Shown here: positions 33,165-44,315 of the stretch, piece after piece | How positions within the stretch are numbered: the stretch's first letter is position 1 | How the letters are laid out: every line of letters begins with the position of its first letter | Source: Tribonema minus | Lineage: Eukaryota > Sar > Xanthophyceae > Tribonematales > Tribonemataceae | Direction of reading: 5' to 3' | NCBI GenBank assembly: GCA_017506865.1 | Contig: JAFCMP010000179.1 | Coordinates: forward strand, 744,001 to 808,000 | Length of the DNA stretch: 64,000 nt | The notes under the pieces: generated by a model | The model's database searches: none | Told to the model about the DNA's origin: nothing | The model's input: only the letters and a program-made list of their open reading frames with translations | Program-made: the position numbers and the translations under genes

Positions 33165-33466
33165 CTATGCAGCAGGAGTTTCATCAGCAATGAATGGCTG
33201 GCCGTACAGGCTTGATCGGGATAGAAGGCCACTGGAGCGCTTTTTCGAAGGACGCCATGCTGTGCTGCTGGCAGTCTTGGCTGTGAGGTCTTCGGACAGT
33301 AGGCCGCTGGCATTCCTCTCCGTGCTGCTGCTGCTGCTGCTGCTGCGTATGCTTGTGCGATGTGCGCTGTGTGCGATCTCGGTACCTGCCATCGTAGCCA
33401 CTGTTGCGGACATGACGCAAGCACTGCCGTGCAAGATGTCTGCCTGCGCTTGGCCTGCTGCTGCTG
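33165..33466 (-). CDS. candidate terminal exon, Ser/Thr-rich protein
   Basis: A CTCAG acceptor (minus strand, about 33467-33471) opens a frame reading SATVATMAGTEIAHSAHR, a poly-Ser run encoded by CAG/AGC repeats, then LLSEDLTAKTASSTAW, LYGQPFIADETPAA and TAG. All three frames are open through the CAG repeat, so the choice rests on composition. Its first 40 bp resemble the start of the exon at 38701-38982 (GGCCTGCTGCTGCTGAGCTG on the plus strand), suggesting a shared origin. Confidence 0.35.
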
Positions 33467-33789
33467 CTGAGCTGATGGCGTGGGTCAGGTGAGTGAGATG
33501 AGACTGTGCACGTCGATGCTTTAGAGCGCTCCCATCAAACCAATATATGCACCCTCATGGATCGTCCTCCTCACTCAAGCGATGATATCATCACTCAATG
33601 ACATTACATCGACTCTCACATCAAGCAACTTCAAGTTCAACGTGAAGTAGAAAACGAGGAGGAGGTTCAGCAGTGGCACAGTTTTTGCAGCCTAGCAGAG
33701 CGGCACAAACGTTCGTGCAACAGCATGCGCTCGCTCAGCAGCAGGGTCTCGCTCGTCATCATCGTGGCTTGGCAGCGCAAGGAGTATGG

Positions 33790-33920
33790 GTTCAGCATGC
33801 GGTGGAGCAAGCAGCATGCGGTGAAGCAGCAGCATGCGGTGGACCAGCTGCATGCGGTGAAGCATGCGGTGAACAGCAGTATGCAGTGAAGCACCAACAT
33901 GCGGTGGAGCAGCTGCAGGC
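33790..33920. repeat. GCATGCGGTG(G/A)AGCA minisatellite
   Basis: About eight imperfect 15-bp units form a short tandem array. Both strands stay open across it (33673-33936 on the plus strand), so the open frames are not evidence of a gene. Confidence 0.75.
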
Positions 33921-33936
33921 GTTCTTTCACTGGTAG

Positions 33937-36206
33937 CTGAATGTGTTCGCTGAGCCGCTTTTGGGACTAAGTTTCGTTGGCGCACCATCAGGCGGTGGCG
34001 CAGTAAGCGCTGACGCAACAGTAGATGGTTTGCGCAGTAATGGGTTTCGTTGAAGCTGCAAGTGTCGGTGAGGCAGCAAGTGACGGCGCAGCAGCAGGTG
34101 TGCGCTCGGCAGCAGCGGGACTGGCTGGCGCATCAGGTGGCAGGCATGCTGCAATTGTGGTCACAAAGGCGTTTCGCGACCGGATAAACACGACTGCCAC
34201 CAGGGCATGCTCTGTATGCTTCCACAAGAGAATCAGCAAGGCACTGACATTCGATTGGCTGCAACGGATGTGACTACTGTGACAGCGACGGGGAGGGTGC
34301 TGGTAGGAGAAACGGAGAGGGCGGGAAGAGCAGTGACATTTTCAAGCATGATGATTGACCGCGGTTCGCAAGTGCCGCGTGCTTGTCTGACTTGTGCGCC
34401 CAGGTTATGTCGATTTAATGTACAGGTACCGAGAAGGTGATGTGGAAGGCGGCAGCACACGCCACAAACACACTATCAGGTGGGGGGGAGCCGGTCTCAT
34501 ATCAGTCAAACGGAGAGAGAAAAGCGGTTCAGAGGGTGAGCGAGCGCCATCAATACTTGCCATCAACGCAGGAAGGTCATGAACTTCAAGGAGAGGATGT
34601 GGGCTTGAACATACAATTACACGTTTGCTGCATTCGCACACAGGGGGTAGCCACCTGTATACCGGATTTCACACTTTTGCCCTGCACTTGGCGCACTTTG
34701 TAATCCTCGTCAACTGCGTTTTTACCACTCATTGACAACTTGAAGGTAGGATGCTGTCCCAACAGTTTCTGTCATTTGTTCAGCAAGCAGCATCATGTGG
34801 CTCCTTGCACTGCATGCCAGCACAGACACCACCAGCTCCCGTACCTGAAGGAATATCCACCGGCGAGTATTGATACAGCAGCCGCTACTTCCCAAGTTCA
34901 GAATCTGCTGCCGTTGCATCTGTTCGAGGCAATAGTGGCAGACGGGTGGACTGGGGGGGGGGCAGCCTATGCACATGTCTCCCTTATGCCATATGCCGAT
35001 GCAGCTGCTCAGGCTCAGCTGGACATCAGCACAGGGACTTGATAGTGCTGTATGCTTGCGCAATCACACACATATTCCTCATCGAACTACCTTCTGCTGG
35101 AACAGGTGAAGTGTGTGCTGGTGAGTTCGCAGTTCACTGCATGTAAACATCCAACGTGCTACGGTAGGCATGATAGGTATCCACACGTACATAGGCACTC
35201 ATATGACATGAGTCTGAGGTAAAGAAACTGTCACAGCAGGCACATTCGAGATAGGCACGTTGGGCATTCCATCACTGCACACAATCTTTGGGGCAGCATA
35301 CTATTAGTGCATGACGCGTTGATAGGTGAAGATATTTCGTACATGAAAGGCATGATAACCTAGGCATTCCACCAATTGGAAGCACACGCAGTCTAAAGTT
35401 GATACACATGGTCTGCATGAGTTGCTGCACGCAACTGAAGCCGTGCTGTGTTACATGATGGCCTGCTTGGGGGCTGTAGCTGCACAAACACTGGCATTAT
35501 GCAGGCAGAGCTGCTGGGGGTATAGTATGTGCACATATGGGCATCGGATTCTGTATGGCCAGAGCCAGCTAGCTGCATGATGCCACATGCTGTTGGTGGC
35601 ATGTGGGCATCTGCATGCACTGCTGGGAGTACATGGGCCTGTGCATGACATTGTACTGCTGAGGGCACACTTGGTTAGAATTCTGCATATGCATGGTCTG
35701 GGGCAGGAAGGCATCACATGGACTGGGGTGATGGCACTGGAATGTACTACTGCTGAGGGTACATAGGCAACTGCACGGACCAAGGCAGCTGTGAAACACG
35801 AGACAGAACACACATGGCACGTGTGCTTCACACGAAAGCAACGACCTCAACATCAGCAATACTATTTTTGCAGCAGCACAACAAGAGTGAGTCTGAGAGT
35901 CTGACATTCATGGATGCAAGCAATGGTGATGGTCGTTGATCATGCGGAAAATTTCCATTTACGCCATTATGGTACTGTACAGTTGCTTCAACTACCGTAA
36001 CTGATGGGCACTAACTTCGATTGAATGACACCTTGACAAATTGAATGTGAAGTGACTTGTGCGGCACTGCTTGCACAGGCTCTGAGGCAATGGGGTCGAC
36101 CGGACTCCTGAATTGAACAGGGGGTTAATCATTATGCTGCTCGCACTGCATAGATCTAGTATGACGCGTCGTCATCGTCCTCATCTGATTCAACATCGGA
36201 TGAGTC
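33937..36206. other. no supported gene; low-complexity open frames
   Basis: Weak candidates only. Plus 34740-35042 contains LLPLHLFEAIVADGW and ends in TGA. Minus 35393-35907 is a Gln/Cys/Met/His-rich stretch built on CAGCAGTxCATG words and open in all three frames. None has matching splice sites or a family. Confidence 0.4.
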
Positions 36207-37767
36207 TTAAGATTGCTCGTCCTCCTCGCTCTGCCCGACATCAAAGTCACTGACATCACAGGAGCAAGGGCAGCCATCAAATGTGTGAAGTTCTTCCACA
36301 TCGTACCTATAGCCCGAGCGCTTCGCGCACTTGCAGATGTCCAGGGTCCATCCCCCCCAGCCACACCCGAGCTCTAGTGCGCGCATGAACTCCTGCACTG
36401 ACCAATTCTTCTCTTTAAGTAGGGTCGCAGGGCTCTGTGGCCACTGCGCCCCATGATCAAGGTAACCACCGCATAGAGTGGTCCCCAATACAGCTCCTCT
36501 CCATGATCGAGTAGCGCAGGGAGCGGTCAAGCCGCCGCTGTGACTGCCGAGCAAAGTGGCCGACATCCATAAGCCACTGCAGGACACTCATGTTGCCGTT
36601 CTGGGCGGCCGCTCTGATACTGTACTTGCTCAAAGAGCACTCAGGGTCTGTCTGCGTCTGCATGAGCCACTGCGCCACCCCTAGCTGACTGTGGTAGAGC
36701 GCAGTGTCCATGATGTTGTACTCTGCAACTTTGTACTCACCAACTGAGGGCCTGTAGCGCTGGAAACACAAGTCCCAGGTTCCGCGGAACCTCCCAGTAT
36801 CGCTACGGGCGTCTGCATGTCGCGAGCTGATGATCGGACCAAACAGCTCGGTGCCGTGAGTAATCAGATACTGCAAGGTGTGCATATGGCCCGACTTCGC
36901 AGCGCAACAACAAAGGCCTGCAATGAGCCACAGGGGGATTTCCCAGCGCCTCTCGTCTGCCCACTGCCGCAGCCACTGCAGTACCGCGCCCTTGTCGCCG
37001 TAATGCGCAGCCCACGACATGAGTTGCATAACATCTGTGTCCTCTATCGGCTCTAGTCGCTCACGGCGCCTGCGCACCTCTTTGAGAAAGTGGATATCGC
37101 CTGTAGATGCCGCCGTACGGATTGCACCAACTGTAAACCGCCACCCGCAAACAGAGAACCCCAGCGAGGTGGCAAGATCCATGAACTCTACATTGGCCAC
37201 CCTCCCTAGTGCTGAGTCAATGTAGATGATACCAAAGTCGTTGGAGTTGTGGGCGGTGATGACTTCCCTGACAAAACGCAGCGCAGCGGGGCTCTGGACT
37301 GCGGCATCTGCAGAAGTTGCGAACAGCCATTTGAGGCCGTACTCGTTAACGAGGTGTTCGGTGTATGCCGCCTTGAACGTCTTGCTGACGCTGGCAAGGA
37401 AGAGCCAGCGCCCGGGCCCGCAAAATGACAACACAGTCCGGCAAATATCAACACTCTGAAGTGCCGCTGACATGGGTGCCACTGGGTTGGTGGCTGCTTC
37501 CTTAGCTTTTCGCGCCGGCTCCTTCTCCCGCTTGTGTCCGCGCTGTTGAATGAAGCCGTCCATGTAAGCCACCCTCTCCACCAGCTTGCCGAGCTTCCGT
37601 CGCAGGTTGATGACTTCGACAGTGCGAGGGAGCAATTCGATGGCGATGCTGTTGGCTCTGACCTCGGTGTTGAGCGATGCTCTCCGTGTGCCCGCTGCAT
37701 TGGAAAAGGCATGCACGGAATGGTGTGCGTTCGAGGGATGAGCTTTTGTAGGCGAGGGACCCTTCAA
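36207..37767 (-). CDS. F-box-like / ankyrin-repeat protein, intronless, one frameshift
   Basis: An uninterrupted frame of 436 codons starts at ATG 37765-37767. The N-terminus has a charged helix (VINLRRKLGKLVERVAYMDG), then an F-box-like segment (DICRTVLSFCGPGRWLFLAS). Degenerate ankyrin units follow: AASTGDIHFLKEVRRR, AAHYGDKGAVLQWLRQW, AAKSGHMHTLQYLITHG, SQLGVAQWLMQ and AAQNGNMSVLQWLMD. The frame stops at 36457, but another frame continues the same pattern (DHGAQWPQSPATLLKEKNW, ALELGCGWGGWTLDICKCAK) to a stop at 36207. One extra base in a CC near 36461 would explain this. F-box/ankyrin proteins usually recruit substrates to SCF ubiquitin ligases; that role is inferred. Large intronless families of this kind are common in algae and giant viruses. 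Confidence 0.8.
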
Positions 37768-38700
37768 GGCGAGAGCCTTCTAATTCGAAAGTCAATTGCG
37801 TGTGCGATTCTCCGCACTACCGATTCTCCGCACTACCCATGTAATTTTGTGATGCCACGCTTGCTGAACTTTGCGACATGGAACTTCGATCTACATATAA
37901 TGCTGATGTTTGCGAGATGTTGCGCTCTGTCACCAATGAGCGCACTAGTATCGTTCCCTGCGGCCTCGCAGCAAGACTGTGTTTCCAATCAGCGCGCAGG
38001 GGTTTAGTTGCCGATGTTTAGTTCCACTTCCATTGATAAAAAAACCAGGAAGCAGCCAGCTTATTCTGGCGCGCTGGCTCTCCGCACTGTGGTTCACACG
38101 GTGTGTGTTGCTGCGCAAGGCGCGCTTTCCGAGGAGAGCCAGCATGTGCGGTGTTGCTGCGCAGGCGGCGCTGATCGCACGCAGCGTAGTGGCGCTTGGC
38201 ATGCATTGCGCTGCTGTCTCACGTCTGCGGCCACGCCTTGCAGCTGCCGCTCTCAGTACTGGTACCTCGCGCTGCCCATCAGTGAACTTACGCTCAACGG
38301 CTTGCAGATCGGATGAAGGGATTGTAACTAGCAGCCATTTTGGCGTTGACAATCATTGCCAGAGCGCGGTGCTGTGGAATTTATTTGGCGTGATGGCAAC
38401 ACGGCGTAGTGGCAGAAATAACGTAATTTCCACAGCAGGTACATAACGTGATCTCAACAGAAGCGTTGTGACCACAACCACCACGTACATTCTCGTTTGT
38501 GTATTTTTCTATTCAAGGCAACTGTTCAGGTGATAGTGCCTGACCCGCTTTGAGCGCAGCTTAGTAATACAAAGGGGTGTCTCTTCTGGGTCGCTCGCCT
38601 CCCATCTCTTTCACAAGGGGTTGGGTGCTTTCTTGTATGCTGTTTCAATGCACTGCCAATGCGCCAGCATGCACTGAGATTGCGTAATAAAAACGCTCAC

Positions 38701-38982
38701 CTATGCGAGACAGCGCCTGCGCCTCCTGATGATAAAGCTGCTGTCCTACCCACGGCAACCACGGCAGGTTTGCCGACCGCATGATCTGAGTCTTCAGCAC
38801 ACTATACACGTGCCATTCTTGGCCCTCGAGATCATCAGCGTCAGGGTCTACTTTGAGTGATAGCTCGTTGGCTGCGGACATGGGGGCCATCTGCAATTGC
38901 CTGCTGCCTGCGTTTGGCCTGCTGCTGCTGAGCTGTTGCCGCTGATCAAATGATGAGACGAGCCTTGGTGCACGTTGTCTCT
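38701..38982 (-). CDS. partial gene: exon of an unrecognised protein
   Basis: A GTGAGCG donor (38694-38700) closes a long coding-like frame that includes MSAANELSLKVDPDADD, EWHVYSVLKTQIMRSANL and WLPWVGQQLYHQEAQALSRI. The upstream part is a Ser/Gln-rich stretch after a CTCAG acceptor near 38983; alternatively the ATG at 38888-38890 starts the exon after a TTGCAG acceptor. Composition (acidic linker, amphipathic helices) looks real. No family recognised. Downstream exons were not found; the intronless ankyrin gene lies next on the same strand. Confidence 0.5.
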
Positions 38983-39239
38983 GAGCGCTCGAGTTCCCAC
39001 ACACACCGAACCACTTTTTTCATCATCTTGCAAGTTTAACAGTGAAGTAGAGACGTGGGCAATCAGCAATTGCCATCAATCGTTAACACAGAAGTTAATG
39101 AAGGGGGGCTTAATTCGAATTCAACATAAAAATGCACGTACGCATTATATGTATGCCCGGCCTGATTGCACACTCAAGAAACAAATGCTGTGGCACATGC
39201 ATGGCAATTTGCGTCAAAGCGATGTGAATATATTGGTTG

Positions 39240-39720
39240 TTCCCGACACGTGGAACCCGGCAGACATTGGACAGAGAAGCCCCAAAATGCGGGTTTGCTA
39301 TGTTATTGTGCATGCATGGGGATGATGGCAGCGACCCTCTGAGTCTGGCAGAGATTCAACAGAGAAGCACCAGAATGCTGGCAGAGTTTCAACAGACAGC
39401 ACCAGAAGCGGGTTCGATACTAGTATAGTACGTGAGTGTGCGCTGCACACTGCGCGTACATGTGGTCATTGACAGCGCCCCATCTGAACCTGCCGAGGCG
39501 AAGCGAGTACCACAATGCTGTTTCGCTATGCATATGTATAAGCGTGAGTGTGCATACATGTTGGTGAAGAGCACTACCTTTGAGTATATACCTGCGGGCA
39601 TTGTGAACTAACCTAACCTACCCCTAACCCTAACGACGGCATGCTCAGGGTGCCTCCATCTTGGAGGTAGGTGCACATTTCAGCGACCCTCTGAACCTGG
39701 CACGATGAAAAGAGCACAAG
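39240..39720. repeat. tandem echo units with GAACCTGGCA/GCACCAGAATGC words
   Basis: CAGCGACCCTCTGAxxCTGGCA occurs at about 39340, 39472 (diverged) and 39681. AGAGAAGCxCCAxAATGC occurs near 39270 and 39361. No parent exon was identified. A CCCTAACCCTAA-like tract lies near 39615-39635. Confidence 0.6.
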
Positions 39721-39984
39721 TATATTCATCATGAGCACTGCGTGATGAACAGCGCCCACTTGCATTTTGCAGGCGAGCTGTGCATTTCGGAGTCAAACCA
39801 GGTATTGTCAAGGCAAAGATGCACTGGTGCGCAGTTACACTTGAAGCAGCACTTGAAGTAGCTCGCGTTGCGACCTTGACAATAGAGCCACCACCAGTAA
39901 CACTGGCAAAGCAGGAAGGTTTCAGGGGTAGGGTTGGCAGGCACCGTCCAAACTTCAACAACTACACAGTAGGGGTGCGCACTG

Positions 39985-40262
39985 GCAGCAGCGCTTGCCG
40001 GTTGCCGCTGAAGCGGAGCTCTGCCAGGCGCGTTGTGCTTTCTGTGCTCGTGTGCTGTCGCGTGTCTCGAATAGTTTGCACTGGCGCAGCGGACGTGCTG
40101 CGTGAAACACGCTGTATGGCCCGCACAGCAGTGGCCGCATCCAGCAGCAGCGGCAGCGGCAGCGGCAGCGGCAGCAGCAGCGGTGGCCGCGCTCAGCAGC
40201 AGCAGCAGCAACAGCGGCGGCAGCAGCACGCAGCAGCGCTCAGCGGCAGCAGCAGCGCTCAC
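39985..40262 (-). repeat. echo of LRR exon end and (GCN)n tract
   Basis: The end of exon 40263-40357 (plus strand TTGCCGCTGAGGCGCAGCTC) is repeated at 40003-40030. Between the copies lies a long AGCAGCGGC/CAGCAG run at 40139-40260. The repeats follow the donor of that exon. Confidence 0.75.
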
Positions 40263-40871
40263 CTGTTGCCGCTGAGGCGCAGCTCTGCAAGGTGCTTGAT
40301 GTCGCTGATGGAGCTCGGAACGTCGCCGTCGAGACCGCGGCCGGCGAGATCCAAGATCTGCACGCAGCGGGCATCGTGTACATGCAAGTCATGAGTGAAT
40401 GAATGAATCAACATGCATGAGCACAAGCGAGATACAATGAAGATGCATGACCAGCACCACCCACTGTCAGCCGTGTCAGCGCGCCGACGCAGCACGGCAC
40501 GCGCCCCCCCCAGCACCTTGTTGAAGCTGAGATGCATCCATGAATGCATTTCGATCAACATGGAGGAGCACAAGTGAAAGAAATGAGGACAACTACCAGC
40601 AGCGCCCACCCTCAGCCGCGTCAGCGCCCCTACGCAGCGCGGCGCGCGCCCGCGCAGCGCCTTGTTGAAGCTGAGGTCGAGCGCGCGCAGCGCCGCGAGG
40701 CCGCCCCAACGTCTGCGGCAGCGCTCCGCTGAGGTTGTTGTTGGGCAGGCGCAGCGACGTGAGCGCGCCGTGGCGCACGCCGATGCCGTACCACCTGCGC
40801 ACCTCGCTGCCCAGCGCAAGCCAGCGCTCACAGCGCCATCACTGGTCGCCGGCGGTGGCGTGATACAGGTC
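40263..40871 (-). CDS. leucine-rich-repeat protein, two exons visible, damaged
   Basis: Exon 40610-40871 and exon 40263-40357 (minus strand) join in phase 0. The first reads DLYHATAGDQ, a TGA, WRCERWLALGSEVR, RWYGIGVRHGALTSL and RLPNNNLSGALPQTLG. A +1 shift follows (GGGG where GGG is expected, near 40712), then GLAALRALDLSFNKALRG and RCVGALTRLR. The second reads ILDLAGRGLDGDVPSSIS then DIKHLAELRLSGNR. This is the plant-receptor-like LRR pattern with its WYG cap. With a stop and a frameshift in this copy, the locus is a pseudogene or contains sequence errors. The missing 3' part should begin in phase 2 below 40263. Confidence 0.72.
40464..40609 (-). repeat. donor-side echo of LRR exon 40610-40871
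   Basis: The coding stretch for LSFNKxLxGxAPR...LTRL plus donor and intron (ATCAACATGxAxGAGCACAAG) is duplicated at about 40400-40530 in decayed form. Confidence 0.8.
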
Positions 40872-41460
40872 CTGGGTGTGTGTGTGGGGGGGGTGGGTGG
40901 GGGGCAGGGGGGGGGTTAAGGGGGGTTGGAGGGGGCGGGGTATGTGCAGGGTTGTAGGGGGGTGAAGATGTACCACAGGGGGGGTTAAGGGGGGGTGGGA
41001 GGGCGGGGTATGTGCAGCGCTGTAGGGGGGTGATGATTTACCCCTTGCGAACCTCGCTGTTCGGCGCGAGCCAGCGCTCCGCGCGCCACCACTGGTCGCC
41101 AGCAGTGGCGTGGTACAGGTCCTGGAGGGGGGGGTGGGGGGTTGTGGGGGGTGAAGATGGGGATGTGCGGAGGTTGCGTGATGTGTGTGTGTGGGGGGGG
41201 GGGGATACAGGTCCTGCGGGCGGGGTGAGGGGCGTATGTGCAGGGTTGCAGGAGGTGAAGATGGGGATGCCCAGTGGTGGCGTGGCACAGGGGGCGGCGT
41301 TATAGTTGTGACCTTGGGGTTGACTCGGAGAAGGGGGGGATGAGGTTGTAGGGGGGTGAAGATGGGGACGAGCGGTGGTTGCATGATGCAGGCGTGGGGG
41401 GGGGGGGATACAGGCGCAGCTGTGAGGTTGGGGAGGGGAAGGTGAGTGCATCACGTAGGG
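40872..41460 (-). repeat. G-rich intron with acceptor-side echoes of the LRR exon
   Basis: The plus strand is dense in GGGG runs, so the sense strand is polypyrimidine. The exon start (CAG|GACCTGTAxCACGCCAC) recurs at 41046-41124 and, as a stub, at 41206-41217. The copy at 41046-41124 is intact (DLYHATAGDQWWRAERWLAP) whereas the copy joined to the LRR exon carries the stop. Blocks GGGTATGTGCAGxGxTGTAGG and GGTGAAGATG repeat throughout. Confidence 0.8.
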
Positions 41461-42275
41461 TTGAAGTTGTGGTGAACTTGGCGGTACAGCAGTACGTTTT
41501 GCTGGTGTGCTGGCGCGCTGAGACAGCGCCGCAGGGCCCCAGGCTGCACGGTCCGCGTTGCTGGCACAGTGTTACTGCACCTTAACACAGGTGACATTGA
41601 TCATGCACGGCAGGCGGTGCAGGGACATTGAGGGCAGTCAGCGGACCATGCGCGCACGGGGTCGTCGAAGGCAGTCAGCAAGAAAGAGTGGCCGGGCAGG
41701 ACTGAGTCCCTATGCATTGTCGACGCAGCGCCTGGGTGCGGCGAGTGCAGGAAGGGCACCCACGTCTCCACTGCAACCGGCACGCGCACACATGGGTGCG
41801 CCAGCCTCAGTAGCGTGTCATGAATTCTGTTGCTCGGCAGAAGCGTGTGTGCAGGGAGCCGCGTGCCGCGACTTTTCAAGTTCAACCTGAAGTTGCTGCA
41901 GAGCCGCAGCTGGCGTGGGGAGCTCCGCACCCAGCGCCCGTCACGACGGTCGCAGCGCCATCTGAAGTCTACCCCATCAGTGCCCTTGCTGACACCGGCG
42001 CCTGCTAGAGTTTGTACTTGTGCTTGTCACATGATGGTCAAGCACTACAATGACATCCAGCTGCGTACTCTCGAATTGGTACAAGTCAAGAGGCAAAGCG
42101 CCTCCGGTGGCTGTCAGGAGCAGATAGGATGGGCCACAGCAGACACTGGTAATCGTGCAACACAGATGTCCGTTGGAAGCAGATTGCAGGTAAGGCACAC
42201 GACGGTGGTGATGACACATGTGATCACAAGGCACACCAGAGTTGATGCTGAAATACGGGCTGCAGTCTTGAGTAC
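41461..42275. other. retroelement-like remnant region
   Basis: No intact gene. Plus 41820-42008 ends in SEVYPISALADTGA, which resembles the active-site strand of a retropepsin, then stops. The resemblance is short and could be chance. It precedes the LINE fragment below. Confidence 0.3.
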
Positions 42276-43145
42276 ATGTGTGGCGACACCAGCCGCCGCC
42301 GCCAACAGGCTAGCGCGCGGGTCCTGGCGCAGCTGCGCAGCCAGCGTGCGTCCGGGGCAATGGCGTGGATGAGCGTGCCACCCGGTGCCAATGACCGCCC
42401 GGGTGCGGCGCCCATGTCCAGTATGGCAGCAGCCACGATGATTTTGGTTACGATCTTCATAGACGGGTGGGGCATACAGGGCGAGGTGTGCCCATGGCGG
42501 TGTAGTGACGTGAGCCCCACCTCCACGCATGCGATCAGCTGCCCCAGCCAGCACATACGGGGGCACAACGCGACACACACTGCCCAAAAGCGGTGCCTGC
42601 AGCGCATTTTGAGACAGCACCATGTCTCTATTGTGCGCAATGAGGACGCTAGCGTCTTCAAGGTACCGGGGTATCGGACGGACACAGTCATTGACCCAGG
42701 TTGCCTGCACTTTAGCAGTGCATACCGTAACAAGGGAATAGTGCTAGACACAAGTGTGCGCGCACCCACAGCGAGCTCGTACCTGACAGGCAAAACAAAT
42801 GCCTCGAACACGGACGGCTATGCTGCTGGGGTGGGGGAGGACGCGAAGGTCAAGCACCACACCGGCACCTTGACGTCATCTTGGGCTTTTGTACCATTCG
42901 TGCAGGAGTCGTACGGACGGCTGGGCAAGCAGACAAGACTTTTTGTCAAGGAGTTGGCAATGCATTCAGCACTGTGCTCAGGGGGGGGGAAGGCAGATGT
43001 GTTACGCAAGGCCGGGTTAGCTAAGCGTCAGATCCTCATTGAACTGAGCATGTCGCTGGCGCGGGAGTTGGCGGAGCGCGTCATGGCATACACACGCGGA
43101 GCCGAATGCTGGGCTGTGTTGCAGCGCCGATATCCAAGCTCCTAG
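42276..43145 (+). pseudogene. C-terminal fragment of a non-LTR (LINE) reverse transcriptase ORF
   Basis: A 289-codon frame matches, from memory of the family, the region after the RT domain of protist LINE ORF2 proteins. It has a zinc-binding-like H/C segment (HIRGHNATHTAQKRCLQRIL), then YRTDTVIDPG and VLDTSVRAPTASSYL. The hallmark WAFVPFVQESYGRLG follows, then LFVKELA and a tail with SMSLARELAERVM. The reverse-transcriptase and endonuclease domains are absent upstream, so this is a 5'-truncated copy, the usual fate of LINEs. No poly(A) tail or target-site duplication was identified. Confidence 0.72.
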
Positions 43146-44315
43146 GACACAGCGCAGACTAGGCTGCTGCGTTGACGCAAGCTTTTCGATTACATAGGCA
43201 CCCCGGCCTCCCTTGGGCCTTTATTAATACAAGTCCATACGTACATGTGTGGTTGTTCATGTGTTTGTTTTTGAAGCTTTAGCGCTGCTCAGGATTACAG
43301 CATGCAGCAGACCGACCTGGCCTGTCAGCGGCTCGAGTCATGATACACCTACAGCCCAAGAAACAGCACAGGATATTATCTGCACATTTTTCTGGTCAAC
43401 TCAGGCGGTGACAGACGGGCCAACCGCTGGTTGAGAAATCATGGTGGGAACCACATGCATACTGTACATCATGGCTACGACAGTCAAACTGGCGGCTAGA
43501 TGGATGAAGTGCATGCAGTCCAGGCCTGAACGACTACTTGACAGATGCAGTGCAAGATGCAGTCCCTGATCACGGGCGCAGGTGGTGGTGTTACAGCGGT
43601 GGGTGTGGTGGTAGTTGTTGTGCTGGTGGCACAGCAGCGCTGGTCGACCTCTTCTTGCACAATCTGGGCTTTGGCTTGGTGGCGATGGCAGTATGTGTGA
43701 CCAATGATAATATTCTGTATGGTCATCTGGAGCACAGTGCGCTGGTGCAGGAGCTGCTGTATTTATTCACGAATTGTGATGATATCTGGGAACATGGATT
43801 GCAGTCATTGCATGACTGCCAGGAAGTGTGGTACACGACAAGTTGAGTTGATGCTCAGCGGCGCTCTTCAGCAAAGGTCCACGATCCCATGCAGAAATTA
43901 AAAAGGGCACAATTCCATGACTCAATACATTGTCATGGTGGTCTTGCCTATGATTGTGTTTGTTTCGCATTCTTTGTCAATGGTCCAAAGTGCCTGAACT
44001 TGAAGCTGCATCTGCTGCTATGATTTCTGCTATGATGACATTCCGCTTGTGATGTCGCATGTCGTCACGTGTTACTTGGCACATGACACAGAGTGTTACG
44101 TCTTGTGCTACATATTGGAAATTACGTTTTCTTGGGTGCATCAACGTAAAGTGCTGCTTTGTCTACGCCGCATTCCACCTCAGGCTAATACAGGTGTCTC
44201 GATCTATACCCGTTGCATAGTTACTGTAGTAGTAATACTGATACTTGACCAACATGGCTGAGCATGCCCTGTTGTGCTAATTATACTTTCAAATTGGCAA
44301 CAACCTGGTCTACTT
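43146..44315. other. no gene recognised
   Basis: Short open frames only. There is a GTGG-rich stretch at 43580-43640. It may include the 3' end of the LINE fragment. Confidence 0.4.

Noticed and set aside
37979-38446. 155-codon plus-strand frame with an Arg/Ala-rich, mitochondrial-leader-like start
   Set aside because: A 135-codon frame overlaps on the minus strand (37945-38352) with equal plausibility; no motif, splice partner or composition contrast decides between them.
39729-40394. Poly-Ala and poly-Ser frames of 177 and 204 codons
   Set aside because: They arise from the AGC/GGC repeat at 40139-40260, which lies after a good splice donor and is therefore intronic.
40839-41454. Long Pro/His-rich minus-strand frames
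   Set aside because: Produced by the G-rich intron; the only coding-like part is the echo of the LRR cap exon.
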